Positions 7,063 to 14,962 of a stretch of DNA of 61,213 nt are shown here, piece by piece; the first letter of the stretch is position 1; the number at the start of each line of letters is the position of its first letter. The notes below the pieces were generated by a model. It was not told where the DNA came from. It made no database searches and saw only the letters and a program-made list of their open reading frames with translations. Where the stretch lies: positions 1 to 61,213 of the forward strand of contig DAIMDW010000032.1 of the NCBI GenBank assembly GCA_036725605.1. Reading direction: 5' to 3'. The stretch is from CALBTQ01 sp036725605. Its GTDB lineage: Bacteria; Lernaellota; Lernaellaia; Lernaellales; Lernaellaceae. Both the position numbers and the translations under genes were made by a program.

Positions 7063-8046
7063 ATGGGCGGTATTGTTGTAATTTTCAATCCACATGCCCG
7101 GCGCAACAGCAAACATCCAGGGCGCGCCGCGCGATTATCCGAAATTCTGGGCGACGCGGGCGAGGTGATTGTCACCGAAAAGCTCGATGAAATGGCTGCG
7201 TCCTGCGCCGAGTTGGTGGACCGCGATGTCGATCTGATCGGCATTTGCGGCGGCGACGGCACCAACCATCTCGTATTGACCTGCCTGCTCGATCTGTACC
7301 GACGTGCCGGCCGCGAACTGCCGCCGCTCGCCCTGCTCAAGGGCGGCAGCATGAACACCATCCGCTACAGCCTGGGCTTGCAGGCGAACGCGGCGAAGAA
7401 CCTCGCCCAACTGGTGCGTGCCTGGCGCGCGGGCGAGCCCTGGCCGCTGCAGGAGCGAAGCGTGCTGCGCGTCAACGAGCACTACGGATTTTTTTACGGC
7501 AACGGCTACGCGGTGAATTTTCTGGAAGAGTATTACAACTCGCACTTCGAATCGGGCCCGCGCCGCGCGGCGGAAATTACCTACAAGGCCATCGGCGCGG
7601 TGGTCACACGCAACGAGATGTTCCAGCGGCTGGCGCGGCGCATCGAAGCCGAGATCGTCGTCGACGGCCGGCCGCTCGCCTTTGCGTCATTGGGTATGAC
7701 CTTGCTGGGAACGATCGAGTACATCGGCCTGGGCTTCAAGCCGCTCTACCGTGCGCAGGAAAGCCCCGATCATTTTCACGCCGTGCTCACCGGCCTGACG
7801 CCCACCGACATCCTGGCGCAGATTTACCGTTTCTTCACCGGCAAGCCGATGGAAGGCGAGCACCATTTCGACGGTCTGGCACGGGAGGTGTCCATTCGCG
7901 GCAACGCGCCGATCGCCTATACGCTCGACGGTGAGATGTACAGCGCACCCACCGTGCACATTTCCCTGGGGCCGCGCCTGCGGATCGTCGCCGTCGACGC
8001 AAAAAAAAGTCCACCGAGAAAATTCCCGGTGGACCTGCTTACCTGA
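7063..8046 (+). CDS. Diacylglycerol kinase-family lipid kinase
   Basis: 327 residues, DAGK_cat family (YegS/DgkB/sphingosine-kinase fold). The N-terminal domain has VIFNPHARRNS, the nucleotide loop CGGDGTNHLV and LKGGSMNTIRYSLG, which replaces the usual GTxN(D/A) motif. The C-terminal beta domain contains YTLDGEMY with the conserved DGE. It likely phosphorylates a lipid (diacylglycerol or a related amphiphile) at the inner face of the membrane; the exact substrate cannot be read. The last codons overlap a hairpin that acts as the terminator of the gene on the other strand. Shine-Dalgarno AGGTGG lies upstream. Confidence 0.85.
   Translation: MGGIVVIFNPHARRNSKHPGRAARLSEILGDAGEVIVTEKLDEMAASCAELVDRDVDLIGICGGDGTNHLVLTCLLDLYRRAGRELPPLALLKGGSMNTIRYSLGLQANAAKNLAQLVRAWRAGEPWPLQERSVLRVNEHYGFFYGNGYAVNFLEEYYNSHFESGPRRAAEITYKAIGAVVTRNEMFQRLARRIEAEIVVDGRPLAFASLGMTLLGTIEYIGLGFKPLYRAQESPDHFHAVLTGLTPTDILAQIYRFFTGKPMEGEHHFDGLAREVSIRGNAPIAYTLDGEMYSAPTVHISLGPRLRIVAVDAKKSPPRKFPVDLLT
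8001..8034 (-). terminator. Rho-independent terminator of the 8060-8344 lipoprotein gene
   Basis: GTCCACCG (8009-8016) and CGGTGGAC (8027-8034) form an 8-bp perfect stem with a 10-base loop. The A8 tract at 8001-8008 is a T8 tract on the minus strand, right behind the hairpin. It lies 26 bases past the minus-strand stop and inside the last codons of the plus-strand lipid kinase gene. Confidence 0.8.
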
Positions 8047-8059
8047 TCGTTAGCGAAAA

Positions 8060-8344
8060 TTATTCGGCGAAATAGTGGCAGCCGAGGCACTCGGCGGTGT
8101 CATACTGGCCGTCATGCGGATCCAAGGTGTCGACGTGGCAGTCGGTGCAATCCTGACCGTAATTGTCATGGTCGATCTGCAGCGGATCGGCGTCATCGTC
8201 ATCGTCGTCGTCATCATCGTCATCGTCATCGACGACATCGTCGTCATCGTCGTCGTCATCGTCATCGTCGCCGCAGGCGATCACTACCTGAATGGCGAAG
8301 GCCAACATCAAAACCAAAAGAAGCATCAACCATTTCTGTTTCAT
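8060..8344 (-). CDS. Small di-haem lipoprotein with poly-Asp linker
   Basis: 94 residues in three parts: a lipoprotein signal peptide (MKQKWLMLLLVLMLAFAIQ then VVIAC lipobox), a linker of about 27 residues that is nearly all Asp, starting directly at Cys-Gly, and a short C-terminal domain. That domain has two CxxCH haem c motifs, CTDCH and CLGCH, only about 20 residues apart, with extra His residues (DHDNY, DPHDG) that could serve as distal ligands. It should be lipid-anchored in the periplasm or on the surface and carry two haems. AAGGAG precedes the ATG at 8344. No other cytochrome c gene or maturation gene is near. An electron-transfer role is inferred from the motifs. Confidence 0.75.
   Translation of the reverse strand: MKQKWLMLLLVLMLAFAIQVVIACGDDDDDDDDDDDVVDDDDDDDDDDDDDADPLQIDHDNYGQDCTDCHVDTLDPHDGQYDTAECLGCHYFAE
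8188..8272 (-). repeat. GAC/GAT codon repeat encoding the Asp linker of the di-haem lipoprotein
   Basis: On the minus strand this is an almost pure GAY repeat interrupted by one Val-Val pair, immediately after the lipobox cysteine codon. Such tracts can change length by slippage. Confidence 0.8.
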
Positions 8345-8492
8345 AAATTTGTACTCCTTCCCGATCGGTTGAGTAACCTGAGTTGGGCAATGGTTTCAAT
8401 TAGCCGTCGATTAGTCAAGCGGGATGTTGACGCATTGACCGGCCGCGCTCGGTTGATTAGCGTATAGAGGCATTTGCAAAGGGAGGGACGAA

Positions 8493-10985
8493 ATGCGCAC
8501 CCGGGCGCTGTGGTTGCTTTTATTGGCCGTTTTATTGTTGTCGGTCGCTTGCGGCGACGACGATGACGACAACGACGACGACGCCGCGCCGGACGACGAT
8601 TCCGCGGACGACGACACCGACGATGATGACGACGCCACGCCCGACGACGACGATGACGACGATACCGGCGACGACGACACGACGATCGAGGATCTGCCGC
8701 AATGGCTGCGCGACCGGCCGTACCTGCAAAACCGGATGGAATGGCGGCAGGACATCGACATGTCCGCACCGCTGTGGCCGCGCAAACTCGGCGCGATCGG
8801 CGTGGGCAACGGGCGCGTGTTCGGCATTTTGGGCAATCAATATCCGCTGGGTTCGTGGCACAATCTAGGCGGGCCGAACTACCAGAAAAACGACAAGTGG
8901 TTCACCGACAAGGAGCCCTGGCTGGCCGGGCCCGACGGCTACATTCAGCCGACGCAACAGGCGATCAGCCGCGTGCGCAACGCGCCGATCGTCATCACCA
9001 CCGCCGACAATGGACTGCTGGAATGGACCGGCGTCAGCTTCGCGCCCAAATATTCCACCGACACATTGACCGAGCAAGCGTTGATCAACGTGTGGATCGT
9101 GCGCAACCTCGGCGAGGAAGTCGTGTCCGGCCTGAACTTCGTGCTCGACTCGAACTTCGGCGAGATGGACGACGGCGTCTTCGTCGAGCCGGATTACGAA
9201 TCGCGCACGCTCAATGCCCGGCCGTTGGAATTGACCGCGACGACCGGCGGCGCGTTCAACGACATGTACGTGCCCTTGGGCGACCTGGCGCCGGGCGAGG
9301 AGATCGTCTTCACGCTGCCCTTCGCGTTCTGCGAGCAGGGCGAGCACGCCGAGGATGTCTTCACCGCCGTCGCCGACGCCGGCGTCGACGCGCTGCTGGA
9401 AGCCACCGTCGCCTGGTGGGAGCAATGGCAGGCGCGGATGGTCGCGGTCGATTCGCCCGATGCGAAATTCAACGATCTGCTGCCCAGCCTCGCTTACGCC
9501 ATCAAGGTCAACCAGGCCGTCAGCGGCGGCGTCGCGCAAATGAGTCAGTATTCGCTCATGTGGCTGCGCGACACTTACGGCCCGGCCTTGTTCTATCCGC
9601 TCATCGGCCTGAACGACGATTTTCGCGACATGCTCGATTACATGTTCGCCGCGGTGGTCGTACGCGGCAACATCTCCAACGCCATCCCGCTGGACGTGGA
9701 CGTTTCCAACCCGCCGGCGCAGCCGGATTGGGAAAACCTGCCCACGCTACACGGCCATCAGCGGTGCGAAAGCCCCAGCCACATTCCGCTCGAATACGAA
9801 AAGTACTATCGCATGACCGGCGACCTCGACCGGCTGGAAGAGGCCTACGGCATGCTTAAACATTCGCTGGTGCATCAGGTGATCATCGACGATTGCCTGC
9901 AATATTTTTCCGCCGACGAAACCTTCGAGGACGTCATGCAGGCCGCCTTCGGCTTCTGGCTGTTGCACGAGCCGGACACCGAATGGTACAGCGCGTATTC
10001 CTCGTACTTCATGATCCGCGCCGCGACCTTCATGAGCGAACTGGCCGGCCTGCTGGGCTACGCGGCCGATCAGGCGCTGTTTGCGCAGATGGTCGACGAT
10101 TTTAAAACCTGCCTGGAAGACGACTACTGGATGGAAGACGAGCGGATGTACGCGATCATGCTCGACACCGCCACGATGGATCCGTGGGATCAACCCTACG
10201 AGGACATCAGCCCGATTCCCATCTGGCTCGACGCGCTGCCGCTGGACGATCCGCACGTGGTGGCGAATTTCGAAACGCTGGTCGAACGCCTCGGCCGCGA
10301 CAACGGCACGGCGGTCACGCCCATGCATCCGATTTACAACATGATCTTTCCGCATGTGGACGACGGCGTGCAAAGCGGCATGAGTCATGGTTATTATCTG
10401 ATAAATCTTACGAAAATGTTCCACCCGATGGCCGACGCCGCCTTCGCCATGTGGGAGCAGTTCTTCACCCCCGCCGGCTTCACCGACGAAGCGCTGGTCA
10501 CCGACGACTACGGGCATCTGTCGATTCTGCGCGAGCCCTTCGGTTACGTCAGCGACGTGTCCGCGCGCTTCCGCAGTTGGGAATCGGGCATCATGGGGCA
10601 CGCGTACCTGTACTACCTGACCGGCATCGAGATCGACGTGCCGGGCGAAGAGGTGCATCTCGCGCCGCACCTGCCGCCCGACTGGCCGTACGTCGCGCTC
10701 GACGGTCTGGCCTTCGGCGATGGCCGCTTCGCGTTGCGTGTCGAGGAGCCGACGCGCGGCGGACGTAAGATCACCCTGACGACCGATGCGCCGGCGGCCT
10801 TTACGCTGCATTTGACCGTGCCGCTGGACGGCGCGGTGTCGGGCGTATCGGTCGACGGCACGCCCCTGGCCGGCGGCGCGTACGAGGCGCAGGTCAACGA
10901 TTATGGCCGCACCGTGGTGACGATCATGCCGCTGGAAATCACGGCGAACGATGAAGTGATTGTGGAAGTGACGCTGTCGCGCTAG
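8493..10985 (+). CDS. Asp-rich lipoprotein with six-hairpin glycosidase-like domain
   Basis: 830 residues. Signal MRTRALWLLLLAVLLLSVAC ends in a lipobox; Cys-Gly is followed by about 45 residues of Asp with Thr, Ala, Asn and Pro. Then come an N-terminal beta-sandwich-like domain (to about residue 310), an alpha-helical domain with WLRDTYGPALFYPLIG, HGHQRCESPSHIPLEYEKYYRMTGDLDRLEEAY and SYFMIRAATFMSELAGLLGY, and a C-terminal beta domain with GEEVHLAPHLPPDWPY. This order is that of GH15/GH78/GH94-like six-hairpin glycosidases. No EC activity can be assigned, but an anchored carbohydrate-active enzyme is the best guess. GGGAGG precedes the ATG. It ends nine bases before the ArsA-like genes. Confidence 0.7.
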   Translation: MRTRALWLLLLAVLLLSVACGDDDDDNDDDAAPDDDSADDDTDDDDDATPDDDDDDDTGDDDTTIEDLPQWLRDRPYLQNRMEWRQDIDMSAPLWPRKLGAIGVGNGRVFGILGNQYPLGSWHNLGGPNYQKNDKWFTDKEPWLAGPDGYIQPTQQAISRVRNAPIVITTADNGLLEWTGVSFAPKYSTDTLTEQALINVWIVRNLGEEVVSGLNFVLDSNFGEMDDGVFVEPDYESRTLNARPLELTATTGGAFNDMYVPLGDLAPGEEIVFTLPFAFCEQGEHAEDVFTAVADAGVDALLEATVAWWEQWQARMVAVDSPDAKFNDLLPSLAYAIKVNQAVSGGVAQMSQYSLMWLRDTYGPALFYPLIGLNDDFRDMLDYMFAAVVVRGNISNAIPLDVDVSNPPAQPDWENLPTLHGHQRCESPSHIPLEYEKYYRMTGDLDRLEEAYGMLKHSLVHQVIIDDCLQYFSADETFEDVMQAAFGFWLLHEPDTEWYSAYSSYFMIRAATFMSELAGLLGYAADQALFAQMVDDFKTCLEDDYWMEDERMYAIMLDTATMDPWDQPYEDISPIPIWLDALPLDDPHVVANFETLVERLGRDNGTAVTPMHPIYNMIFPHVDDGVQSGMSHGYYLINLTKMFHPMADAAFAMWEQFFTPAGFTDEALVTDDYGHLSILREPFGYVSDVSARFRSWESGIMGHAYLYYLTGIEIDVPGEEVHLAPHLPPDWPYVALDGLAFGDGRFALRVEEPTRGGRKITLTTDAPAAFTLHLTVPLDGAVSGVSVDGTPLAGGAYEAQVNDYGRTVVTIMPLEITANDEVIVEVTLSR
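8554..8682 (+). repeat. GAC/GAT codon repeat encoding the Asp linker of the glycosidase-like lipoprotein
   Basis: Low-complexity GAY-rich coding stretch that starts two codons after the lipobox cysteine. Interruptions are ACG/ACC, GCC, CCG and AAC codons. Confidence 0.8.
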
Positions 10986-10994
10986 GAGACCGAC

Positions 10995-11972
10995 GTGGCC
11001 CGAAACCTGTTCGATCGACGCGTGTTGCTGGTGACCGGCAAGGGCGGGGTGGGCAAGACCACCATCGCCACGGCGCTGGCTTTGGCCGCGCGCGAACGCG
11101 GCATGCGCGTGATGCTCGTGCAGCTGGGCAACGTCGACAACGTCGGCCCGATTTTCGGCCAACCGCTGGCGCCGTATCAGGTCGTCGAGCTGGAGGCGGG
11201 GCTGTTCACGCTGCGCATCGAGCCGTACCTGGCGTTGCACGAATACCTGCTGGGCGCGATCAAGGTGCGCATGGTCGTCGACTGGTTTTTGGAAAACCGG
11301 ATCATCCAGTACCTCACCCAGGCCGCGCCGGGCTGGCGCGAACTGATCACCGTCGGCAAGATCTGGCACCTGGAGCAAATGACCGTCGGCTACCAGCAGC
11401 GGCCCAAGTACGATCTGATCGTTGTGGACGCGCCGGCCACCGGCCACGGCATCAGCTTTTTGCGCGTGCCGCAAATCATTCTCAACACGCTGCGCTTCGG
11501 GCCGATCCGCCACCATACGCTCAACGTGCGCAAGCTGCTGCTCGATCCGGCGCGCACGCTGCTGCTGGGCGTGACGTTGCCCGAGGAGATGGCGGTCAAC
11601 GAGGTGTTCGACATTTACGCCGCCGCCAAGGATTCGCTGCAGATTCCCTACGGCGCGACGATCGTCAACGCCTTCACCACGCCGCTGGCCGACCGCGCCA
11701 CCGCGCCGTACGTCGAGCAACTGCTGGCCGACGCCGCCGCGATGAAAGCGCTGGACAAGGCGTTGCCCGGCGGCAAGGAACCGCTGCTCGCCGCCCGGGA
11801 AATGCGCGAAACGCGCCACGCGTTGTCGCAGCACTACCGCGAGTTGATTCGGCGACGCATCGGCGGTTCGGTGCTCACCGTGCCGCACCTGGCCGGCGCG
11901 CGGCTGGATCGCGAATCGATGGCCCTGGTGGCCCGGGAGCTCGACGAGCAGATTCCGCGGGGGAAATCATGA
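10995..11972 (+). CDS. ArsA/Get3-like ATPase (first of a pair)
   Basis: 325 residues with the deviant Walker A GKGGVGKTT near residue 16, a DAPATGHG switch-type motif near 145 and the overall ArsA_ATPase arrangement. The metal-binding Cys of arsenite pumps are not seen, and no arsB or arsR is nearby, so arsenite export is unlikely. Paired ArsA-like ATPases of this kind occur in actinobacteria and myxobacteria; their role there is not established. GTG start with AGGAG just upstream. It overlaps the next gene by four bases, so a heterodimer is plausible. Confidence 0.85.
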   Translation: MARNLFDRRVLLVTGKGGVGKTTIATALALAARERGMRVMLVQLGNVDNVGPIFGQPLAPYQVVELEAGLFTLRIEPYLALHEYLLGAIKVRMVVDWFLENRIIQYLTQAAPGWRELITVGKIWHLEQMTVGYQQRPKYDLIVVDAPATGHGISFLRVPQIILNTLRFGPIRHHTLNVRKLLLDPARTLLLGVTLPEEMAVNEVFDIYAAAKDSLQIPYGATIVNAFTTPLADRATAPYVEQLLADAAAMKALDKALPGGKEPLLAAREMRETRHALSQHYRELIRRRIGGSVLTVPHLAGARLDRESMALVARELDEQIPRGKS

Positions 11973-13105
11973 ACGCGCGGCTGCCGGAAATCGCGGACAA
12001 ACGCATCGTCGTGTGCGTCGGCAGCGGCGGCGTGGGCAAGACGACCGTCGCGGCCTCGCTGGCGGCGCAGGCGGCCATCGCGGGGAAAAAGACGCTCGTG
12101 CTGACCATCGATCCGGCGCGGCGGCTGGCCAACAGCCTGGGGCTGGTCGAGCTGGACAACGCCGAAACGCGCATCGAGCCGGCGATTTTCACCCAGGCGG
12201 GCGTCGAGCCCCGGAGCGAGCTGTGGGGCATGATGCTCGACGTCAAGCGCACCTTCGACGAGCTGATCTACCGCATCGCGCCCAACCGGGACGCCGCCGA
12301 ACGCATTCTGGACAACCACTATTATCAGAACCTTTCCGACGCGTTGGCCGGCAGCCAGGAATACATGGCGATGGAGAAGCTCTACGAAGTGCAGGCCGAG
12401 CGCGATTACGAAGTGATCGTCGTGGACACGCCGCCGACCAAGCACGCGCTGGATTTTCTCGAAGCGCCCAAGCGCCTGGCCGATTTCCTCGACGGCAAGG
12501 TGATTCAGTGGTTCCTCAAGCCGAGCATGAAGGCGGGGAAGATGGGCATGGCGATGGCCCAGCGCAGCGCGGCGATGGCTTTTAAAATGCTCGAACGCTT
12601 CACCGGCTACGAGATGATGGCCGACCTGGCCGAGTTTTTTCTGGCCTTCGACGGCATGTACGACGGATTTAAAACACGCGCTTCGCATGTGAAAAAGCTG
12701 CTGGGCGCGCCTTCGACCGGCTTCGTGCTGGTGACCAGCCCGGCCAATCCGGCGATCGACGAGGCCGCCTTCTTTTACGATCGCCTGACGCGCGAAAAGA
12801 TGAAGCCCGCCGCCGTGGTCTTCAACCGCGTGCATCAATGGCCGACGCCCGGCGACGAGTACCTCGCGGCGGCGAACGCGGCGCGCGAGCGGATCATGGC
12901 CCGTTACAGCAAGTACGCCCCGGCGATCGACGCGCTGGTCGGCAACGCCATCGACCAGGCCCGCATGACGCGCGACGACGCGGAGGCGATCGAAAAATTC
13001 CTGCGCCACGGCCGCAAGCAGGGCGGGGTGTATCGCGTGCCGGTGTTCGCCGAGGACGTGCATGACCTGTCGGCGCTCTTGCGCGTGGGCGCTTATCTGG
13101 TTTGA
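11969..13105 (+). CDS. ArsA/Get3-like ATPase (second of a pair)
   Basis: 378 residues, same superfamily as its neighbour but longer. Walker A is GSGGVGKTT near residue 20; LTIDPARRLANSLG is the DPA-type switch typical of ArsA/Get3; VDTPPTKHALDFLEAP is the second nucleotide motif. A Met-rich amphipathic stretch (SMKAGKMGMAMAQRSAAMAF) lies at about 185-205, where Get3 has its client-binding helices; this is suggestive of binding hydrophobic helices or lipids but is only inference. ATGA overlap with the upstream copy. Confidence 0.85.
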   Translation: MNARLPEIADKRIVVCVGSGGVGKTTVAASLAAQAAIAGKKTLVLTIDPARRLANSLGLVELDNAETRIEPAIFTQAGVEPRSELWGMMLDVKRTFDELIYRIAPNRDAAERILDNHYYQNLSDALAGSQEYMAMEKLYEVQAERDYEVIVVDTPPTKHALDFLEAPKRLADFLDGKVIQWFLKPSMKAGKMGMAMAQRSAAMAFKMLERFTGYEMMADLAEFFLAFDGMYDGFKTRASHVKKLLGAPSTGFVLVTSPANPAIDEAAFFYDRLTREKMKPAAVVFNRVHQWPTPGDEYLAAANAARERIMARYSKYAPAIDALVGNAIDQARMTRDDAEAIEKFLRHGRKQGGVYRVPVFAEDVHDLSALLRVGAYLV

Positions 13106-13173
13106 AGACCGTTTTGACAATCAAACACGGCTCACATACGATGAGATAAAACAATATGGACGGGGTGGATAAA

Positions 13174-14364
13174 GTGAAAATAATCAAGCATCTCCAGAGT
13201 GTATTTTTGGTTTGTCTGCTGGTTGCCCTCAGCGGCGGTGTGGCCTTGGCCTTCGAGTTCGACCTGAGCGGCCGGCCGGCCAAGGGCGCGAAAGACGCTC
13301 CGGTCGAGATCGTCGAATTTTCCGATTACCAATGCGGACACTGCCGCAAGCTGCAGCCGATTCTGCACGAGGTGCTGGGCGCATACGGCGACCTGGTCAG
13401 CATCACCGTGGTCACGTTGGATATCGTCGGGCCGTACTCGGGCATGATCGCCGAGTTCGCCATGACCGTCTGGGACCAGGCGCCGGAGAAATTCTGGGAA
13501 GTCCACTACCAGCTTTACCTCGATCAGAACAAGGTCGATCAGGCCTACCTGCTGGCCTATGCGAAGAAGCTGGGAATCGACGCGGCGTTGGTGGAAGCCA
13601 ACATCAAAAACAACGCGCACCGGCCGTTGCGCAAAAAGAATTTTTATCTGACCGTCGACGACCTGGAACTGGAATATACGCCCACGCTGTTCATCAACGG
13701 TCGGAAGCTGCAAGGGGTCAAGCAGGCCGACACCTACCGGTATTACATCAACCAGGCGCTCAAGGCCAAAGGCGTGCAAAGCCCGGTGGCCGACGTGGCC
13801 AAACCGACCGAGGAAGCCGCGCCCAAAACGCTGCCCGGTCGCGTGCCGCCGGATATGATCTACCCCGTGCCGGTGGAAAAGCCGCAGGACTCCACGCTCA
13901 AGGTGAAGGTCGGACAGAAGGCGCCGGACTTCACGCTGCCCAAGCTCGGCCCGCCGGGAGCGACGCTGAGCCTGTCGGAATACCTGGGCAAAAAGAACGT
14001 CGTGCTGTCGTTCGTGCCCGCCGCCTGGACGCCGGCCTGCAGCGCCCAGTGGCCCGAATACAACGACAACAAGGCCAAGTTCGACGAACTGGACACGGTG
14101 ATCATCGGGATTTCGGTCGACAACATCCCGACGCTGTATTCCTGGTCGTTGACCATGGGCATTTTGTGGTTCCCGGTGGCGTCGGACTTTTATCCGCACG
14201 GGCAGGTGGCCGGGACCTACGGCCTGTTGCGCACCGGCGGCGTCACCGAACGCGCGGTGATCGTGATTGATAAAAAGGGAATAATCCGCTATATCGATGT
14301 ACACGATATAAATACGCGGCCGGACGTTAATGTCCTGTTGGAAGAACTGAAAAAAATTCAATGA
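13174..14364 (+). CDS. Secreted DsbA-like thioredoxin fused to a peroxiredoxin
   Basis: 396 residues. Signal peptide MKIIKHLQSVFLVCLLVALS. Domain 1 (about 35-200) is a DsbA/thioredoxin_4 fold with active site C54-G-H-C57 and the cis-Pro segment EYTPTLFING. Domain 2 (about 240-396) is an AhpC/TSA peroxiredoxin with the catalytic segment PAAWTPAC, Cys289, and no obvious resolving Cys. The fusion suggests that the DsbA-like domain reduces the peroxiredoxin in the periplasm. An in-frame ATG lies at 13156, but GTG 13174 gives a compact signal peptide and follows GGGGTGG. It probably detoxifies peroxides outside the cytoplasm. Confidence 0.82.
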   Translation: MKIIKHLQSVFLVCLLVALSGGVALAFEFDLSGRPAKGAKDAPVEIVEFSDYQCGHCRKLQPILHEVLGAYGDLVSITVVTLDIVGPYSGMIAEFAMTVWDQAPEKFWEVHYQLYLDQNKVDQAYLLAYAKKLGIDAALVEANIKNNAHRPLRKKNFYLTVDDLELEYTPTLFINGRKLQGVKQADTYRYYINQALKAKGVQSPVADVAKPTEEAAPKTLPGRVPPDMIYPVPVEKPQDSTLKVKVGQKAPDFTLPKLGPPGATLSLSEYLGKKNVVLSFVPAAWTPACSAQWPEYNDNKAKFDELDTVIIGISVDNIPTLYSWSLTMGILWFPVASDFYPHGQVAGTYGLLRTGGVTERAVIVIDKKGIIRYIDVHDINTRPDVNVLLEELKKIQ

Positions 14365-14396
14365 CTCCCGGATGCTGGGGAGAGGAGGAGCCAAAC

Positions 14397-14828
14397 ATGA
14401 AAATGGTCAAGTGGTTGGGACTGGTTATCATCGCCGTGATGCTCATCGCTCCGTTGGTGCAGGCCGAGGAGGAGATGGATCGTGATGAAGCGTGCAAACT
14501 GCTGGGCAATTGCGGCGACGAGATGGTTTCCGCGGCCGAGAAAATGCGCGCCCAGTGCCAGGATATGATCGCTCTCGCGCAGAAGCTGAAGCTCAAGGGC
14601 GGCAAGCTCAAGCAGCGCGGCATGGTCTGGGGCGACCAGGCGATGATCGCCGAGGGCGCCGGCCTGATCGAACAGGGCCAGAAGATGGAAGACGAAGCGC
14701 GCAAGATGGACGAAGCCTGCAAGATCATCATCGAGGAAGGCAAGAAGAAGAAGGAATCGGCGGGAAAAATGCAAGCGGAAGGCGCCGATCAGTATCACAA
14801 TCCGGCCGGTGACCACACGCCGCACTGA
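14397..14828 (+). CDS. Small secreted helical protein, function unknown
   Basis: 143 residues. ATG 14397 is chosen over ATG 14361 because AGGAGG at 14383-14388 fits it and gives a textbook signal peptide (MKMVKWLGLVIIAVMLIAP, cleaved near VQA-EEE). The mature part is almost entirely charged amphipathic helix with heptad-like repeats (KLKLKGGKLKQRG, GAGLIEQGQKMEDEARKMDEA) and four Cys. It ends in a His-containing tail (YHNPAGDHTPH). No family is recognised. It follows the DsbA-peroxiredoxin gene closely and precedes a strong terminator. Confidence 0.7.
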   Translation: MKMVKWLGLVIIAVMLIAPLVQAEEEMDRDEACKLLGNCGDEMVSAAEKMRAQCQDMIALAQKLKLKGGKLKQRGMVWGDQAMIAEGAGLIEQGQKMEDEARKMDEACKIIIEEGKKKKESAGKMQAEGADQYHNPAGDHTPH

Positions 14829-14852
14829 CGGCGAACCAAGGTCAACGACAAG

Positions 14853-14881
14853 GGGCGGGCGCATCCCGCCCTTTTCCTTTT
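14853..14881 (+). terminator. Rho-independent terminator
   Basis: GGGCGGG (14853-14859) pairs with CCCGCCC (14865-14871) around a 5-base loop and is followed by TTTTCCTTTT. It ends the transcription unit that contains the DsbA-peroxiredoxin fusion and the small secreted protein. Confidence 0.85.
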
Positions 14882-14962
14882 AATGAGCGCGGCGGTCGCT
14901 CTTGACGAACCAAGGCGAAGGCGACAACGTGTCGTTTCCCATGAGCGATTTGCGGAGTCTGA

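Noticed and set aside
10995..13105. Arsenite efflux operon
   Set aside because: Only ArsA-like ATPases are present; the metal-binding Cys and arsB, arsR, arsC, arsD are missing.
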